Shown here piece after piece: positions 1 through 9,081 of a stretch of 47,545 nucleotides of DNA (positions are counted from its first letter, which is position 1; every line of letters starts with the position of its first letter). A program made the position numbers and the translations under genes. The notes beneath the pieces were generated by a model. The model made no database searches, had not been told where the DNA came from, and was given only the letters and a program-made list of their open reading frames with translations. Source of the DNA: CAZUXY01 sp964624235 (GTDB lineage: Bacteria; Spirochaetota; UBA4802; UBA5368). The DNA lies in contig CAZUXY010000037.1 of NCBI GenBank assembly GCA_964624235.1, positions 1-47,545 on the forward strand. Reading direction: 5' to 3'.

Positions 1-129
1 GGAGCTGAAGCCTCTGCGTATGCGACATCAGAAGGAGCGAACCGTAGTACCGATGCCGGGGATTCAGCAAAAAAAGACGATAAGGTTGTTGATGCCGACT
101 ACGACGTAGTCGATGATGATAAAAAGTGA
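1..129 (+). CDS. dnaK: DnaK C-terminal end (partial)
   Basis: The window opens inside an open frame that ends in TGA at 127-129. The 42 residues are the low-complexity Gly/Ala/Ser tail of an Hsp70, ending in the acidic sequence VDADYDVVDDDKK, the counterpart of the EEVK-like tail of bacterial DnaK. The C-terminal tail contributes to client handling and is the only part present; the ATPase and substrate-binding domains lie outside the window. dnaJ follows 80 bases downstream on the same strand, the classic chaperone gene order, which supports the call. Identification rests on a short tail plus context. Confidence 0.8.
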   Translation, partial: GAEASAYATSEGANRSTDAGDSAKKDDKVVDADYDVVDDDKK

Positions 130-140
130 ATAATTTGTGA

Positions 141-167
141 TTCGGAGGGGGTGAGTTCCCCTCCGAA
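141..167 (+). promoter_or_regulatory. Perfect hairpin between dnaK and dnaJ
   Basis: Bases 141-150 (TTCGGAGGGG) and 158-167 (CCCCTCCGAA) form a perfect 10-bp stem with a 7-base loop. No T-run follows, so it is not a standard intrinsic terminator. It may act as an mRNA stability or processing element, or as a partial attenuator that sets the DnaK:DnaJ ratio. The structure is seen directly; the role is inferred. Confidence 0.6.
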
Positions 168-209
168 CCGCTTATACGGCATACTCTGAACTTTTGATGA
201 GGACATGAA

Positions 210-1319
210 TTGGCTCCGAAAAGAGATTATTATGAAGTACTGGGCGTTCAAAAAAATGCTTCTGAAGATCAGATCAAACAGGCTTACCGTAAACTGGCCT
301 TAAAGTACCATCCCGATAAGAACCGGGGGAATCCGCAGGCTGAAGAAAAATTCAAGGAAGCCACTGAAGCATACGAGATTTTACGGGACCCGAAAAAGAG
401 AGCGTCCTACGACAAATTCGGCCATGAAGGCGTGGCGGGATTTGAGGGATTCGGGCGCGGTGCCTATACGGATTTTTCGGACATATTCGGTGATTTCGAC
501 CTGGGTGATATATTTGAAGGTTTTTTCGGCGCCGGTTTCGGTAATCGCGGACGGGGAAAAAGACCCAGGAGGGGCGCCGACATACAGTACGACCTCTCGA
601 TTGAGCTCGAAGACGCCGCCACGGGTAAAGAGGTCCAGCTTGAAATACCGCGAAACGAGGTATGTAATTCCTGTAACGGAAGCGGTTCGGCGGCGGGTTC
701 GAAAGCCCAGGTATGTCCGGTGTGCAACGGAGCGGGGCAGGTGCGCCAGACCCAGGGTTTTTTCTCAATATCACAGACCTGTTATCGCTGCAAGGGTGAA
801 GGTAAAATCATTACTACCCCCTGTAATACCTGCGGCGGTACGGGGCTGGTGATGAAAAAGAGAAAAATCACCGTGAAGATACCTCCAGGCGTTGAATCCG
901 GTTCCCGTCTTAAAATAACCGGTGAGGGGGAACAGGGTCCCGGCACAGGTCCGCGCGGTGACCTTTATGTGGTGATACACATAAGAAAACACATTGTTTT
1001 TGAAAGGCACGGAAACGATCTTCTCAACATAGCCGATATATCATATTCCACCGCCTGTCTGGGGGGTGAACTGGAAGTTCCCACCATTACCGGCAGTAAA
1101 GTTAAAATGAAAATACCACCGGGAGCCGAAAACGGTCAGATATTCAGGCTCAAGGGAAACGGGATTCCTTACCTCGGATCCTATGGGAGAGGAGACCAAC
1201 TGGTAAAAATCAACGTGCGCATACCAAAGAAACTCTCGCCGCGGCAGAAAGAACTGCTTAAGGAACTCGCACGGCTGGACGGAGAAGAGGCGGGATCGTC
1301 CACACGTCAGTTTTACTGA
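210..1319 (+). CDS. dnaJ: Chaperone DnaJ (Hsp40)
   Basis: Co-chaperone that delivers unfolded clients to DnaK and stimulates its ATPase, in the cytoplasm. The 369-residue protein is a full-length type I DnaJ: J domain with the YHPDK motif near residue 34, a Gly/Phe-rich linker (about 72-115), four CxxCxGxG zinc-finger repeats (CNSCNGSG, CPVCNGAG, CYRCKGEG, CNTCGGTG at about 150-213) and two C-terminal beta domains. The start is TTG at 210, because the frame has no suitable ATG and an AGGA sequence sits six bases upstream. The ATG at 205 is out of frame. It follows dnaK and is probably cotranscribed with it. Confidence 0.97.
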   Translation: MAPKRDYYEVLGVQKNASEDQIKQAYRKLALKYHPDKNRGNPQAEEKFKEATEAYEILRDPKKRASYDKFGHEGVAGFEGFGRGAYTDFSDIFGDFDLGDIFEGFFGAGFGNRGRGKRPRRGADIQYDLSIELEDAATGKEVQLEIPRNEVCNSCNGSGSAAGSKAQVCPVCNGAGQVRQTQGFFSISQTCYRCKGEGKIITTPCNTCGGTGLVMKKRKITVKIPPGVESGSRLKITGEGEQGPGTGPRGDLYVVIHIRKHIVFERHGNDLLNIADISYSTACLGGELEVPTITGSKVKMKIPPGAENGQIFRLKGNGIPYLGSYGRGDQLVKINVRIPKKLSPRQKELLKELARLDGEEAGSSTRQFY

Positions 1320-1369
1320 TAAGGGGTATAGAGTGCGGCGATGTAACGATCAGGGTAAACGCTCCCGCT

Positions 1370-1855
1370 TTAATCCCGGGCCAAACGGACCTTTTCCATG
1401 TATTCCAGTATCGTCACAATGTGCCTGCGTTCTTCGTTTATAAGCTTATTGAGAACGGTTTTCGCTTCCCTGTTTTTTTCGTACATGGCCAGTAGTTCGG
1501 TATAAAAAAGAATGGAGTCCTTTTCAGCCGTCAGGGCGATTTTGAAGATATCCTCCATTGTTGTAACCGTGGTTACCACTCTGTCCACGTCGCGGTGGTC
1601 CTTGAAAATCCTTTCATCACCGATTGCCCTGACGTACTGAAAGTACTCGTCGGTGAAAATCCCCTTTATGTCCCCGATTTCCGAAAGGAGCTTCTCGAAC
1701 AGGTCCTTGTGCCTCAGTTCTTCTTCCGCCAGAAATCCAAGCAGTTGTTTATACGATTCGTCGCTGAATTTTTCCCTGCATCGGGTGTAGAAATAATAAC
1801 CGTTTTCCTCGATTCCAATGGCGATATCCATCAATTCCTGTGTTGAGTATTTCAT
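1370..1855 (-). CDS. Rubrerythrin-like ferritin-family diiron protein
   Basis: A 161-residue four-helix-bundle protein of the rubrerythrin/ferritin-like superfamily. Paired carboxylate/histidine motifs, EEELRH near residue 45 and EERRH near residue 142, together with Glu residues on the first and third helices, form a probable diiron site. The C-terminal rubredoxin domain of true rubrerythrins is absent, so an external electron donor would be needed. The likely role is peroxide or iron handling, but the substrate is not evident. The ATG at 1855 has a GGGAG ribosome site five bases upstream. It is transcribed convergently with dnaJ. Confidence 0.8.
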   Translation of the reverse strand: MKYSTQELMDIAIGIEENGYYFYTRCREKFSDESYKQLLGFLAEEELRHKDLFEKLLSEIGDIKGIFTDEYFQYVRAIGDERIFKDHRDVDRVVTTVTTMEDIFKIALTAEKDSILFYTELLAMYEKNREAKTVLNKLINEERRHIVTILEYMEKVRLARD

Positions 1856-1922
1856 AAGCGCTCCCTTTCCGTAGTATATACACCTACATATGTTGAAAAA
1901 AGTATAATCACGGAGAAGATTT

Positions 1923-3398
1923 CTATTGCGGGATTCTTTTCAGCACCTCGATGAGCAGACGGACCCCGAAACCGGTGGCGTTTTTGGGGCGGTATCCCCT
2001 GCTTTTAGAATACCATGCGGTCCCGGCGATATCCAGATGGGCCCACGGAGTGCTTTTAACGAAATTTTTCAGGAATGTGGCCCCGATTATAGTGCCCGCA
2101 TTCCTGTTGGAAGAAACGTTGCGGATGTCGGCGATATCGGACTTGATGTCCTCCTGGTATTCCCTGTACAGAGGCATGCGCCAGAGTCTTTCACCGGTTT
2201 CCTCACCGGCATCAAATACCGTGGAAACAAGATTATCATCGGTGGAAAGCAGGGCCGCGATGATCTCACCGAAGGCCACCAGACAGGCTCCCGTAAGTGT
2301 TGCGATGTCGATTATATATGAAGGGCGTAGTTCAGACTCGGTATAGGAAAGCGCATCGGCGAGTATCAGTCTGCCCTCGGCGTCGGTGTTGCCGATTTCT
2401 ACGCTCTTACCGTTCCTTGAAATATGCACATCACCGGGCCTGTAGGCGTTCCTGCTCAGCATATTTTCACAGAGGGGAAACACGGCGTACAGGTTTTTGC
2501 GCAGTCGCAGTTCCGATGCAGCCCTGACAGTATACAGGCATACCGCGGCTCCCGCCATATCGCACCGCATTTCTTCAATGTGTCCTGTAGGCTTGAGGTT
2601 GAGGCCGCCCGAATCAAAGGTGATCCCCTTGCCCACTATCGCCAGTGACTTTTTGCTGCGGGGGTTCCCGCGATATCTCAAGACCACCATCTGCGGGGGA
2701 TATGAACTTCCGCGGCTCACCGCGGTTATCAGTCCCATTTTCATTTTTTCGAGATCACGTTTTCCGTAAACGCGGCAGGCTACCCCTTTCATGCGGTTAA
2801 GCCTGCGCGCCTCGTCGGCAATGGCAAGAGGATTGCTCCGGTCGCTGGTTTCATTGACCAGATCGCGGCAGAGCAGCGTGTTTTCGCAGACAATTTCAAT
2901 TTCTTTGAGCAATGCCCCATAGAGGTCCGGATTTTCCATGTAGAGATCCGCGGTTTCAAGCCTCTGCTGGGATTCTTCAGAACGCGATTTATAACGGGTG
3001 AACAGATAATTTGAAAGGTATATGCCTTCAGCGATTGAACGAACGACGTCAGGTTCCTCAGGCCGTTCAAGTACGGGAATCAGAACCGCGACCTTTTTGA
3101 ATCGTTTCTTTTTGCACAGATCGATAGCCGCGCCGGCACTGTTGCGCAGGGATTCCCTGGTTATCTCTTCCCTTTTACCCAGGCCCGAGATAATAAGTGT
3201 CGGCGCGTCTTTCAGAGGAAGAAAAACCACCTCACCGCTTTTCCCCTTGATCAGTGAAAGGTTCGCTCTTCCTATGACCGTGTTCATGCCTTCGGGATAG
3301 AGCCCAATGCGGTTCTTCTGATGGTCATCGCTTAAGAAAACTACAATAGTGTCTTTTTCGGTAAAATCAAGGGATGTTTTAATTGCAGCGAGTTTCAT
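1923..3398 (-). CDS. pepA: Leucyl aminopeptidase (M17 family)
   Basis: Cytosolic dimetal exopeptidase that removes N-terminal residues from peptides. The 491 residues fit the M17 family. A variable N-terminal macro-like domain is followed by the catalytic domain with the family signature NTDAEGRLILADAL near residue 338 (metal-binding Asp/Glu and catalytic Arg) and the upstream metal-binding Lys/Asp segment GKGITFDSGG near residue 257. All core residues appear intact. The ATG at 3398 has an AGGA sequence about nine bases upstream. It is the 3'-most gene of a loosely spaced minus-strand group with rnr. Confidence 0.93.
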   Translation of the reverse strand: MKLAAIKTSLDFTEKDTIVVFLSDDHQKNRIGLYPEGMNTVIGRANLSLIKGKSGEVVFLPLKDAPTLIISGLGKREEITRESLRNSAGAAIDLCKKKRFKKVAVLIPVLERPEEPDVVRSIAEGIYLSNYLFTRYKSRSEESQQRLETADLYMENPDLYGALLKEIEIVCENTLLCRDLVNETSDRSNPLAIADEARRLNRMKGVACRVYGKRDLEKMKMGLITAVSRGSSYPPQMVVLRYRGNPRSKKSLAIVGKGITFDSGGLNLKPTGHIEEMRCDMAGAAVCLYTVRAASELRLRKNLYAVFPLCENMLSRNAYRPGDVHISRNGKSVEIGNTDAEGRLILADALSYTESELRPSYIIDIATLTGACLVAFGEIIAALLSTDDNLVSTVFDAGEETGERLWRMPLYREYQEDIKSDIADIRNVSSNRNAGTIIGATFLKNFVKSTPWAHLDIAGTAWYSKSRGYRPKNATGFGVRLLIEVLKRIPQ

Positions 3399-3661
3399 CA
3401 GTGTTCATCCTGCATGGAATATATGGTACAATTCTCGAAACGGTTACTGAAGATGAGTTGGAATTCTGTCAGAGGAAGTTATTAATTCAACCATTTTTTT
3501 TAAAACAGGGGTCCAGCACCGGTTAAAACTAAGCAGCGAACGCCGGTCGGGGAGGGACAGGCAGGAATTTACCTCGGCATTGAAGGTATATGCATGGCGA
3601 CTGTTACCCGACAGTAGTCGTGCCGGCTCACGGGAAGGTTCCTTCATGAAACCGTATGGGA

Positions 3662-3898
3662 TCAGAACTTGAAGTCCAGGTTGTCCTCGATGAACTTAAT
3701 GGTGAAATACCCCACCGGAATTTTTTTCATGTCTTCCATGGGAGCAACCGCCATTTTCCTGATACGGTAAATGGCCGTTACGATCTGTCGTTTGAGTACT
3801 GAGATATCGCTGTCGGAAAAGTTATCGAGTTGGACTACTTCGTGCACTGTCTCCCTGAGATGTTCATGAACAAAGCTTTTGCGGCTCTCGTCATTCAT
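3662..3898 (-). CDS. Small conserved-looking protein of unknown function
   Basis: A 78-residue open frame lying 66 bases downstream of the RNase R gene on the same strand. I do not recognise a family. Composition is that of a real soluble protein: an amphipathic N-terminal half (HEHLRETVHEVV, then ISVLKRQIVTAIYRIRKM) and a hydrophobic C-terminal strand-like segment (VGYFTIKFIEDN). The ribosome site is weak. It could be translated from the rnr transcript. Existence is moderately supported by codon use and position only. Confidence 0.5.
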   Translation of the reverse strand: MNDESRKSFVHEHLRETVHEVVQLDNFSDSDISVLKRQIVTAIYRIRKMAVAPMEDMKKIPVGYFTIKFIEDNLDFKF

Positions 3899-3964
3899 CT
3901 CGGTGCTACCGGTACTATTTACAGGACGTTTTCCTGTACTGACGGGTACAGAAGTAATATACCT

Positions 3965-6061
3965 TCAGGACACGGCGAAATCAATCCTCATGGTCTCGAT
4001 CTCCACGCTTACCAGTTTAACCTTTATACGGTCCCCAAGCCGGAATCTTCTGCCGAGCCGTCTGCCTATAACGGTATACTCGTCCTCCTGGACCAGATAG
4101 AAATCGTCGGTCAGGAATCTAAGCGGAACCATCCCTTCGATGGGTTTTTCCATCAATGTGACGAAAAATCCGTACTTGGATATCCCGCTTATTACCGCGT
4201 CGAAGGATTCGCCGATCCTGGAACTCATAAGCCTGCATGACTTCAGCCTGAAAAGGTCCCTTTCGGCGCTCTGGGCGAGGCGTTCCATAGTGGAGCTCTT
4301 TTCCCCGATAGGCGCCAGTTCTTCCGTGCGGTAGGGGGCGGGAGTGCCCGTGATAAGGTTTTTAATACAGCGGTGTACCACCAGGTCGGGGTATCGCCGT
4401 ATGGGCGAGGTAAAATGGGTATAATCGCGGAAACCAAGGCCGAAATGGCCGGCGGGTTCGATTCCGTAATATGCCTGCATAAAGGATTTAAGTATGATGA
4501 AGTTTACTACCTCTTCGTATTCCTTCCCGCGTACGCTCTCGATCACGGCCTGAAGGGCGTTGCCTCTGGGGATTTTCATGTTTATTGAAATACCCAGAGT
4601 CCTGAGAAATTTAATCAGGACACCCAGCTTTTCCTCGCTGATGGGTTCGTGGATGCGGTAGAGCGCCGGAATCTTTTTCTCTCGCAGTGTGCGAGAGACC
4701 ACCTCATTGGCGGTGAGCATGAATTCCTCGACAATCAGATGGCTTTTCAGACGTTGAACCTCGATGAGGTCTATAAGCGCGTTTCCTTCGTATATAAACT
4801 CCGAATCGGTAAGGTTTAGATCCACACGTCCCTGTTTCATGCGCCGGTCCTTAAGCCTGGAGGCTAATTGGTACATTTCCCTGAGGGTTGCCGCCAGTTT
4901 CGATCTTTTCCCGGAAACGATAAGCGCATGGGCGCCGGTATAGGTAAGCCTGCGGTCCGATTTAATGATTCCTCGGAAGTATTCCTGTTGAACGACGGCG
5001 CCGTCGTTGCCCAGGGTGATTTCGGCGGTGAGACACAACCGCTCCTCACCCTCCTTAAGCGAACAGAGGTCGTTTGAAAGCTTCTCGGGAAGCATGGGGA
5101 TCACCTGGTTGCCGAGGTAGAAACTGGTTGCTCTTTTTTCAGCCTCACGGTCAAGTTCGCTCCCCTTTTGCACGAACGCCGAAACATCCGCGATATGTAC
5201 GTAGAGTCGGTATACGCCGCCGGTATTTTCCAGTGAAATCGCGTCATCGAAATCTTTGGCGTTCTCGCCGTCGATGGTTATCGTAAAAAGGGAACGGTAG
5301 TCTTTTCGGCCCTTTTTCTCACGAGTGATATGTTTTTTACCGAACTCGGCCAGTTCCGCATATCGCGGGTGCGGGCCGGGAAGGTTGTGCCGAACGGATA
5401 TTCTTTTGAAATCCTGAAGCTCGTCTTCCGGTTCGAAGCTTTCAACGACGCGGCATTCCGAAAGCCCCTGGCGTATTTTTCCTGTGAGTTCAACGACGGA
5501 AAGCGTACCCGGCCGTGGTTCGCCTTCAAACCGCAGTGAACAGGCCTCGATCTTCCCGGGGATATCCAGCAGTCGGTAGTAATTGTGACCACGGTCGGGC
5601 CTCATTACCTGCGCGATATACCGATCCTTTTTTCTCTTTATAAGCCTGACCACCCTGGCCAGGAAGTACCCTTTTTTATACGCGGTCAACTCGGCTTCCA
5701 CATAGTCACCGGAATGCGCGTGGGCCGTATCGCCGGCCTCGATAAGGAATTCATTACCGTTCTCTGTGACCAGCACTCCGGCGCCGCGACGATCTACGCT
5801 TATGGTTCCCCTGCAGGAAAAATCCCTGGATATACGGTATGATTTTCGGTTCTTTTCAAGGAAACCCAGGGAGGTGAGGGCTTTAAGAGTCTCATCAATG
5901 CGTGAAAGATCCTTGCCTGATCGGGCGTTTCCAGTCCTTTTTCTTCCACTTTTTTCGGGGAGCCGGGCAAACCTGTCCAGTTCAGCGATAAGCGCGTCAC
6001 GGCTGAAAGGAACGGTGAAGGACCTGATGGTTTCTACTACACGTTTTGGCGATATGGGCAT
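3965..6061 (-). CDS. rnr: Ribonuclease R (RNB-family 3'-5' exoribonuclease)
   Basis: Processive, Mg-dependent 3'-5' exoribonuclease that degrades structured RNA. Of 698 residues, about 1-80 form a winged-helix domain, 83-210 two cold-shock-like domains, 255-580 the RNB catalytic domain and about 615-698 an S1 RNA-binding domain (start VISGISKYGFF). The catalytic aspartates are in IDGENAKDFDDA: D264, D270, D272 and D273. The usual RNase R basic tail is lacking, but this is common. The start ATG at 6061 has AAGG nine bases upstream. It lies between a small unknown and a coiled-coil gene on the same strand. Confidence 0.93.
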   Translation of the reverse strand: MPISPKRVVETIRSFTVPFSRDALIAELDRFARLPEKSGRKRTGNARSGKDLSRIDETLKALTSLGFLEKNRKSYRISRDFSCRGTISVDRRGAGVLVTENGNEFLIEAGDTAHAHSGDYVEAELTAYKKGYFLARVVRLIKRKKDRYIAQVMRPDRGHNYYRLLDIPGKIEACSLRFEGEPRPGTLSVVELTGKIRQGLSECRVVESFEPEDELQDFKRISVRHNLPGPHPRYAELAEFGKKHITREKKGRKDYRSLFTITIDGENAKDFDDAISLENTGGVYRLYVHIADVSAFVQKGSELDREAEKRATSFYLGNQVIPMLPEKLSNDLCSLKEGEERLCLTAEITLGNDGAVVQQEYFRGIIKSDRRLTYTGAHALIVSGKRSKLAATLREMYQLASRLKDRRMKQGRVDLNLTDSEFIYEGNALIDLIEVQRLKSHLIVEEFMLTANEVVSRTLREKKIPALYRIHEPISEEKLGVLIKFLRTLGISINMKIPRGNALQAVIESVRGKEYEEVVNFIILKSFMQAYYGIEPAGHFGLGFRDYTHFTSPIRRYPDLVVHRCIKNLITGTPAPYRTEELAPIGEKSSTMERLAQSAERDLFRLKSCRLMSSRIGESFDAVISGISKYGFFVTLMEKPIEGMVPLRFLTDDFYLVQEDEYTVIGRRLGRRFRLGDRIKVKLVSVEIETMRIDFAVS

Positions 6062-6096
6062 GCGGTTAACCTTGAGTCGGCGATTATATCTTGGGT

Positions 6097-6441
6097 TTAG
6101 ACGCTGTGGTCTGGCGAATGACCGGACACGTTCCCGGCTGAAGCGGGTGGATTTTTAATGTCGAATATCTCTTTTTTCTTGCTTTCGATAAGTTCGCGAT
6201 ATTCCTGAATCTTTCCGGCGGTACCTTTAAAATACTCGTTTTCCAGATCCAGAGTGACCTTACCTTCCCTGATACTTTCTATGACCAGTTTGCCCACCTC
6301 ATGGTGTATTTTATCGATGGTGCTCTCGATCTTTTTTATCTCCAGGGTTAATTTCGCGATTTTTGTGTATTCCTCGGTTTTTTCCACCAGCTTTTCGCTG
6401 TATTTGAGGAACTGTTTACCTGCATCTGTAAAAAAACTCAT
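6097..6441 (-). CDS. Small coiled-coil protein, function unknown
   Basis: A 114-residue protein that is helical and charged from residue 10 to about 95, with heptad-like Leu/Ile/Lys/Glu patterning (KYSEKLVEKTEEYTKIAK), and has a Pro/Ser/Gly-rich tail. No signal peptide or membrane segment is seen. The start is placed at 6441, where GGGGAGAG sits just upstream; the frame stays open further upstream but without a ribosome site. It ends 35 bases before rnr. I do not recognise a function. Confidence 0.65.
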   Translation of the reverse strand: MSFFTDAGKQFLKYSEKLVEKTEEYTKIAKLTLEIKKIESTIDKIHHEVGKLVIESIREGKVTLDLENEYFKGTAGKIQEYRELIESKKKEIFDIKNPPASAGNVSGHSPDHSV

Positions 6442-6791
6442 ATATCTCTCCCCTGATTTTACTTTTTCGGTAATTGTTCGGCCTTGTACGGCAATTCGGG
6501 TCCTGTTGCCGCTTATGCCACCGGTTCGTACCGGATTACGCAGGTGAAACATGGCGGACAACTCACATTCCCTAAGCGGTTACCGGACAGAAAATATACG
6601 TTTTGCTGCCCGGAATACCTATTCTCTCATGCATTACGGCATTGCACAACATATTTCCGGTCCCATTTTGTATGGGTAATTTCAGCTATTCTTTTTAAGA
6701 ATTAAAGAACAGGGGTGATGCCCGCTGGATTTTTTAATATTCATTGCGATCAAAAATGTAAAATACCAATGATTCGTGGTTTTGTCAATAG
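6442..6791. other. 350-base gap, no gene seen
   Basis: Between the coiled-coil gene and the pseudouridine synthase gene I find no convincing coding frame, RNA gene or repeat. It must hold the promoter of the coiled-coil gene/rnr group and the 3' end of the MATE/RluA transcript. I cannot point to a definite promoter or terminator. Confidence 0.5.
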
Positions 6792-7568
6792 TCAAGCGCT
6801 AAAAAACCTGCCCATGGAAAGACCGGCAATTGTGTCCTGTCGGACCTGCTCCATAATGGTTTTCCTTAATCCTGAATCATTCTTAAAAAAGGAAAAAAGA
6901 TGGGAAGGAGGAAAGGAAACCAGGTCGACCGGTATCGCCTGTGTCGGATGGCGGAAGACCGTCCGTACGGCATGCAGTCCTATACGGTCGCGGTCGAGGA
7001 TCTCTTTTGCGCGGTAGAGCGTATCGCCGGCAACAGGAATGCCGATCCCCGAAAGCTGGGCCCTGATCTGATGTTTTCTGCCCGTAAGCAGCTGAATCAG
7101 CAGCAGGGTGTGGGTATCGGAAGAGGCCAAAGGGAGATATTTCAATATACATTCTTTTGAATCATGTGCGGTTTTTTCGCTGATTATAGTTATCCCTTTC
7201 GTTCTTACCAGGAAATGAGTGAGGGTCCGCCATTGCGATCCGCGTAGTATATCATTCCCGACCGTCGCGGGGGTATGCTCCACCAGGGCCAGATAGAGTT
7301 TTATTACCCTTCCTTCCCTGATGTCTCCTGAAAGTCGTGATGCCGCTTTGGATGTTCTGGCAAATACCACTATTCCCGATACCTGGCGGTCCAGGCGGTG
7401 CACCATCCCCAGGAAGACCCTGCCGGGTTTGCGGTATTTGGCTTTCAGGTATTCCTTTACCTGGTCCATAAGGGATTCCCTTCCCGTACGATCGCCCTGT
7501 GTCAGGATACCCGAAGGTTTATCCACCGCGATCAGGTGATTATCTTCATATAGTATTGTAAGACTCAT
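6792..7568 (-). CDS. RluA-family pseudouridine synthase
   Basis: Isomerises uridine to pseudouridine in rRNA or tRNA. The 258-residue single-domain protein carries the RluA motif II HRLDRQVSG with the catalytic Asp near residue 61, and the GRKHQIRAQL motif near residue 163. It has no S4 domain, as in the RluA/RluC-short subgroup. Its ATG at 7568 overlaps the TGA of the MATE gene (ATGA), and no independent ribosome site is evident, so the two are probably translationally coupled. The exact RNA target cannot be told from the sequence. Confidence 0.9.
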   Translation of the reverse strand: MSLTILYEDNHLIAVDKPSGILTQGDRTGRESLMDQVKEYLKAKYRKPGRVFLGMVHRLDRQVSGIVVFARTSKAASRLSGDIREGRVIKLYLALVEHTPATVGNDILRGSQWRTLTHFLVRTKGITIISEKTAHDSKECILKYLPLASSDTHTLLLIQLLTGRKHQIRAQLSGIGIPVAGDTLYRAKEILDRDRIGLHAVRTVFRHPTQAIPVDLVSFPPSHLFSFFKNDSGLRKTIMEQVRQDTIAGLSMGRFFSA

Positions 7569-8941
7569 CGGGTGTCGTCCACGATGCGGAATTCAAGTTT
7601 TTTCAGGTGTCGCAGTGTCCATAAAAGCGATAAGGGCAGGGCAAGGAAGTTCCCCGCGCCCAGACCTATAAATACACCGATTATTCCCATGTCGAAATAC
7701 GTCACCAGCAGGAACGCCAGCGGCAGGGCAATGCAGAACATCCTGAAAAGAGTAATAATAAATGCCGGGACAGGCTTCCCCGTCGCCTGAAAAACCGCCC
7801 CGGATATCATACCCGCAGCGACACCGGTGAAGGTGAAGGAAAGATACCTGATCTGGGTTACGCTTCCTTCTATAACCGCGGGTACCGATGAAAAGAGGCT
7901 GAAGAGACGGAATGAAAACAGGTTATACACCACGGCAAGAAAAAGCACCATTAAGACCCCCAGAACCATATTCAGGCGGTATATGTCGGCGACCCGTTCC
8001 AGCCTGTTTCTTCCATAATTCTGCCCTGCCATGGTAATGGTCGCCCCCGAAACGGCAAAAGCCGGAATCAGCACAATCTGGTCGGTCCTGCCGCACAGCG
8101 CCCAGGAATTCATTACCTCCTGACCGATGGAAGAAACCAGGTTGTTGAGAAACATGAAGGTCAGTGAAACCGAGAGCATACCCAGTGACTGCAGGGAACC
8201 GATACGGACGATTTCGGTCACCAGATCCCTCCTGGCCCTGAAAAAGCTCCAGTGTATCGGAATGGATGACCTTTTCTTCAGAAATATGGCGATTACGTAC
8301 ACCGCCGTTATGCCGATAGAAATCGATGTGGCCAGTGACGCGCCGGCGACCCCCATTTTGAACGTGAAAATGAACAGGGGGTCCAGGACGCAATTCAGTA
8401 AGGTCGAAATGATGGACGCCGTTGCGATATGACGGGTAAGACCCTCACCCTGAAGCACCCCGATGAGTACATGTCCCAGTAGCAGAAGGGCGAGACCGGG
8501 AAGGAGGTAATAGAAGTATTCCAGGCCGTAGCCGACCGCTACGGCGCTCATTTCCTTTCCGGCAAGAATATTCATGATTTCAGGACCATAAATATATCCG
8601 GCGGGGATGGAAATGAGTGCAATAATCAGGGCAAGCAGCATCCCCGAATCGGCGCTGCATTCCAGGACAGGGATGTTTTTTTCACCGATTGCCCTGGCGA
8701 CCAGGGTTCCCACGCCTATGCTGATCCCAACCGAGAGGGCTATAAACAGGAAATATACCGGGAATACCAGCCCCGTGCCGCTGATAAGCGCCGTGGATTC
8801 CGGATCGATGCGGCTTATAAAGTAGGTATCGATGATCAGATAGAGCAGGCTCAGAAAATTGCTGAGAAAAAACGGTATGGAGAGTCGCAGGGTAACCGGG
8901 AAGACCGACCCATCGAACATGTTTTTAACCGGGCTTTCCAT
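7565..8941 (-). CDS. MATE-family multidrug/metabolite efflux transporter
   Basis: A 458-residue inner-membrane antiporter with about 12 hydrophobic segments in two six-helix halves. The N-terminal opening (IPFFLSNFLSLLYLIIDTYF), the early ARAIGEKN segment and the second-half AGQNYGRN are typical of the MATE/NorM superfamily. These exporters couple drug or metabolite efflux to Na+ or H+ entry. The substrate cannot be deduced. It is the first gene of a two-gene unit with the pseudouridine synthase, whose start overlaps its stop. Confidence 0.9.
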   Translation of the reverse strand: MESPVKNMFDGSVFPVTLRLSIPFFLSNFLSLLYLIIDTYFISRIDPESTALISGTGLVFPVYFLFIALSVGISIGVGTLVARAIGEKNIPVLECSADSGMLLALIIALISIPAGYIYGPEIMNILAGKEMSAVAVGYGLEYFYYLLPGLALLLLGHVLIGVLQGEGLTRHIATASIISTLLNCVLDPLFIFTFKMGVAGASLATSISIGITAVYVIAIFLKKRSSIPIHWSFFRARRDLVTEIVRIGSLQSLGMLSVSLTFMFLNNLVSSIGQEVMNSWALCGRTDQIVLIPAFAVSGATITMAGQNYGRNRLERVADIYRLNMVLGVLMVLFLAVVYNLFSFRLFSLFSSVPAVIEGSVTQIRYLSFTFTGVAAGMISGAVFQATGKPVPAFIITLFRMFCIALPLAFLLVTYFDMGIIGVFIGLGAGNFLALPLSLLWTLRHLKKLEFRIVDDTR

Positions 8942-9081
8942 GGGCGGATCAGGGTATTATAGGACAGAAGAATCTTATTGTGGTGGACATTATGCGGTGA
9001 AAAGTACTAGTTTTTGCGTACATGAGTCAAGTGCATTTTAGTATACTGCCGTTGGTACGGCGTGTGGGGGAGGGAAAGGGC

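Noticed and set aside
3444..3647. 67-codon minus-strand frame between pepA and the small unknown gene.
   Set aside because: No ribosome site, unusual composition (Ser/Arg/Leu) and no sign of a fold; the 263-base gap is otherwise featureless.
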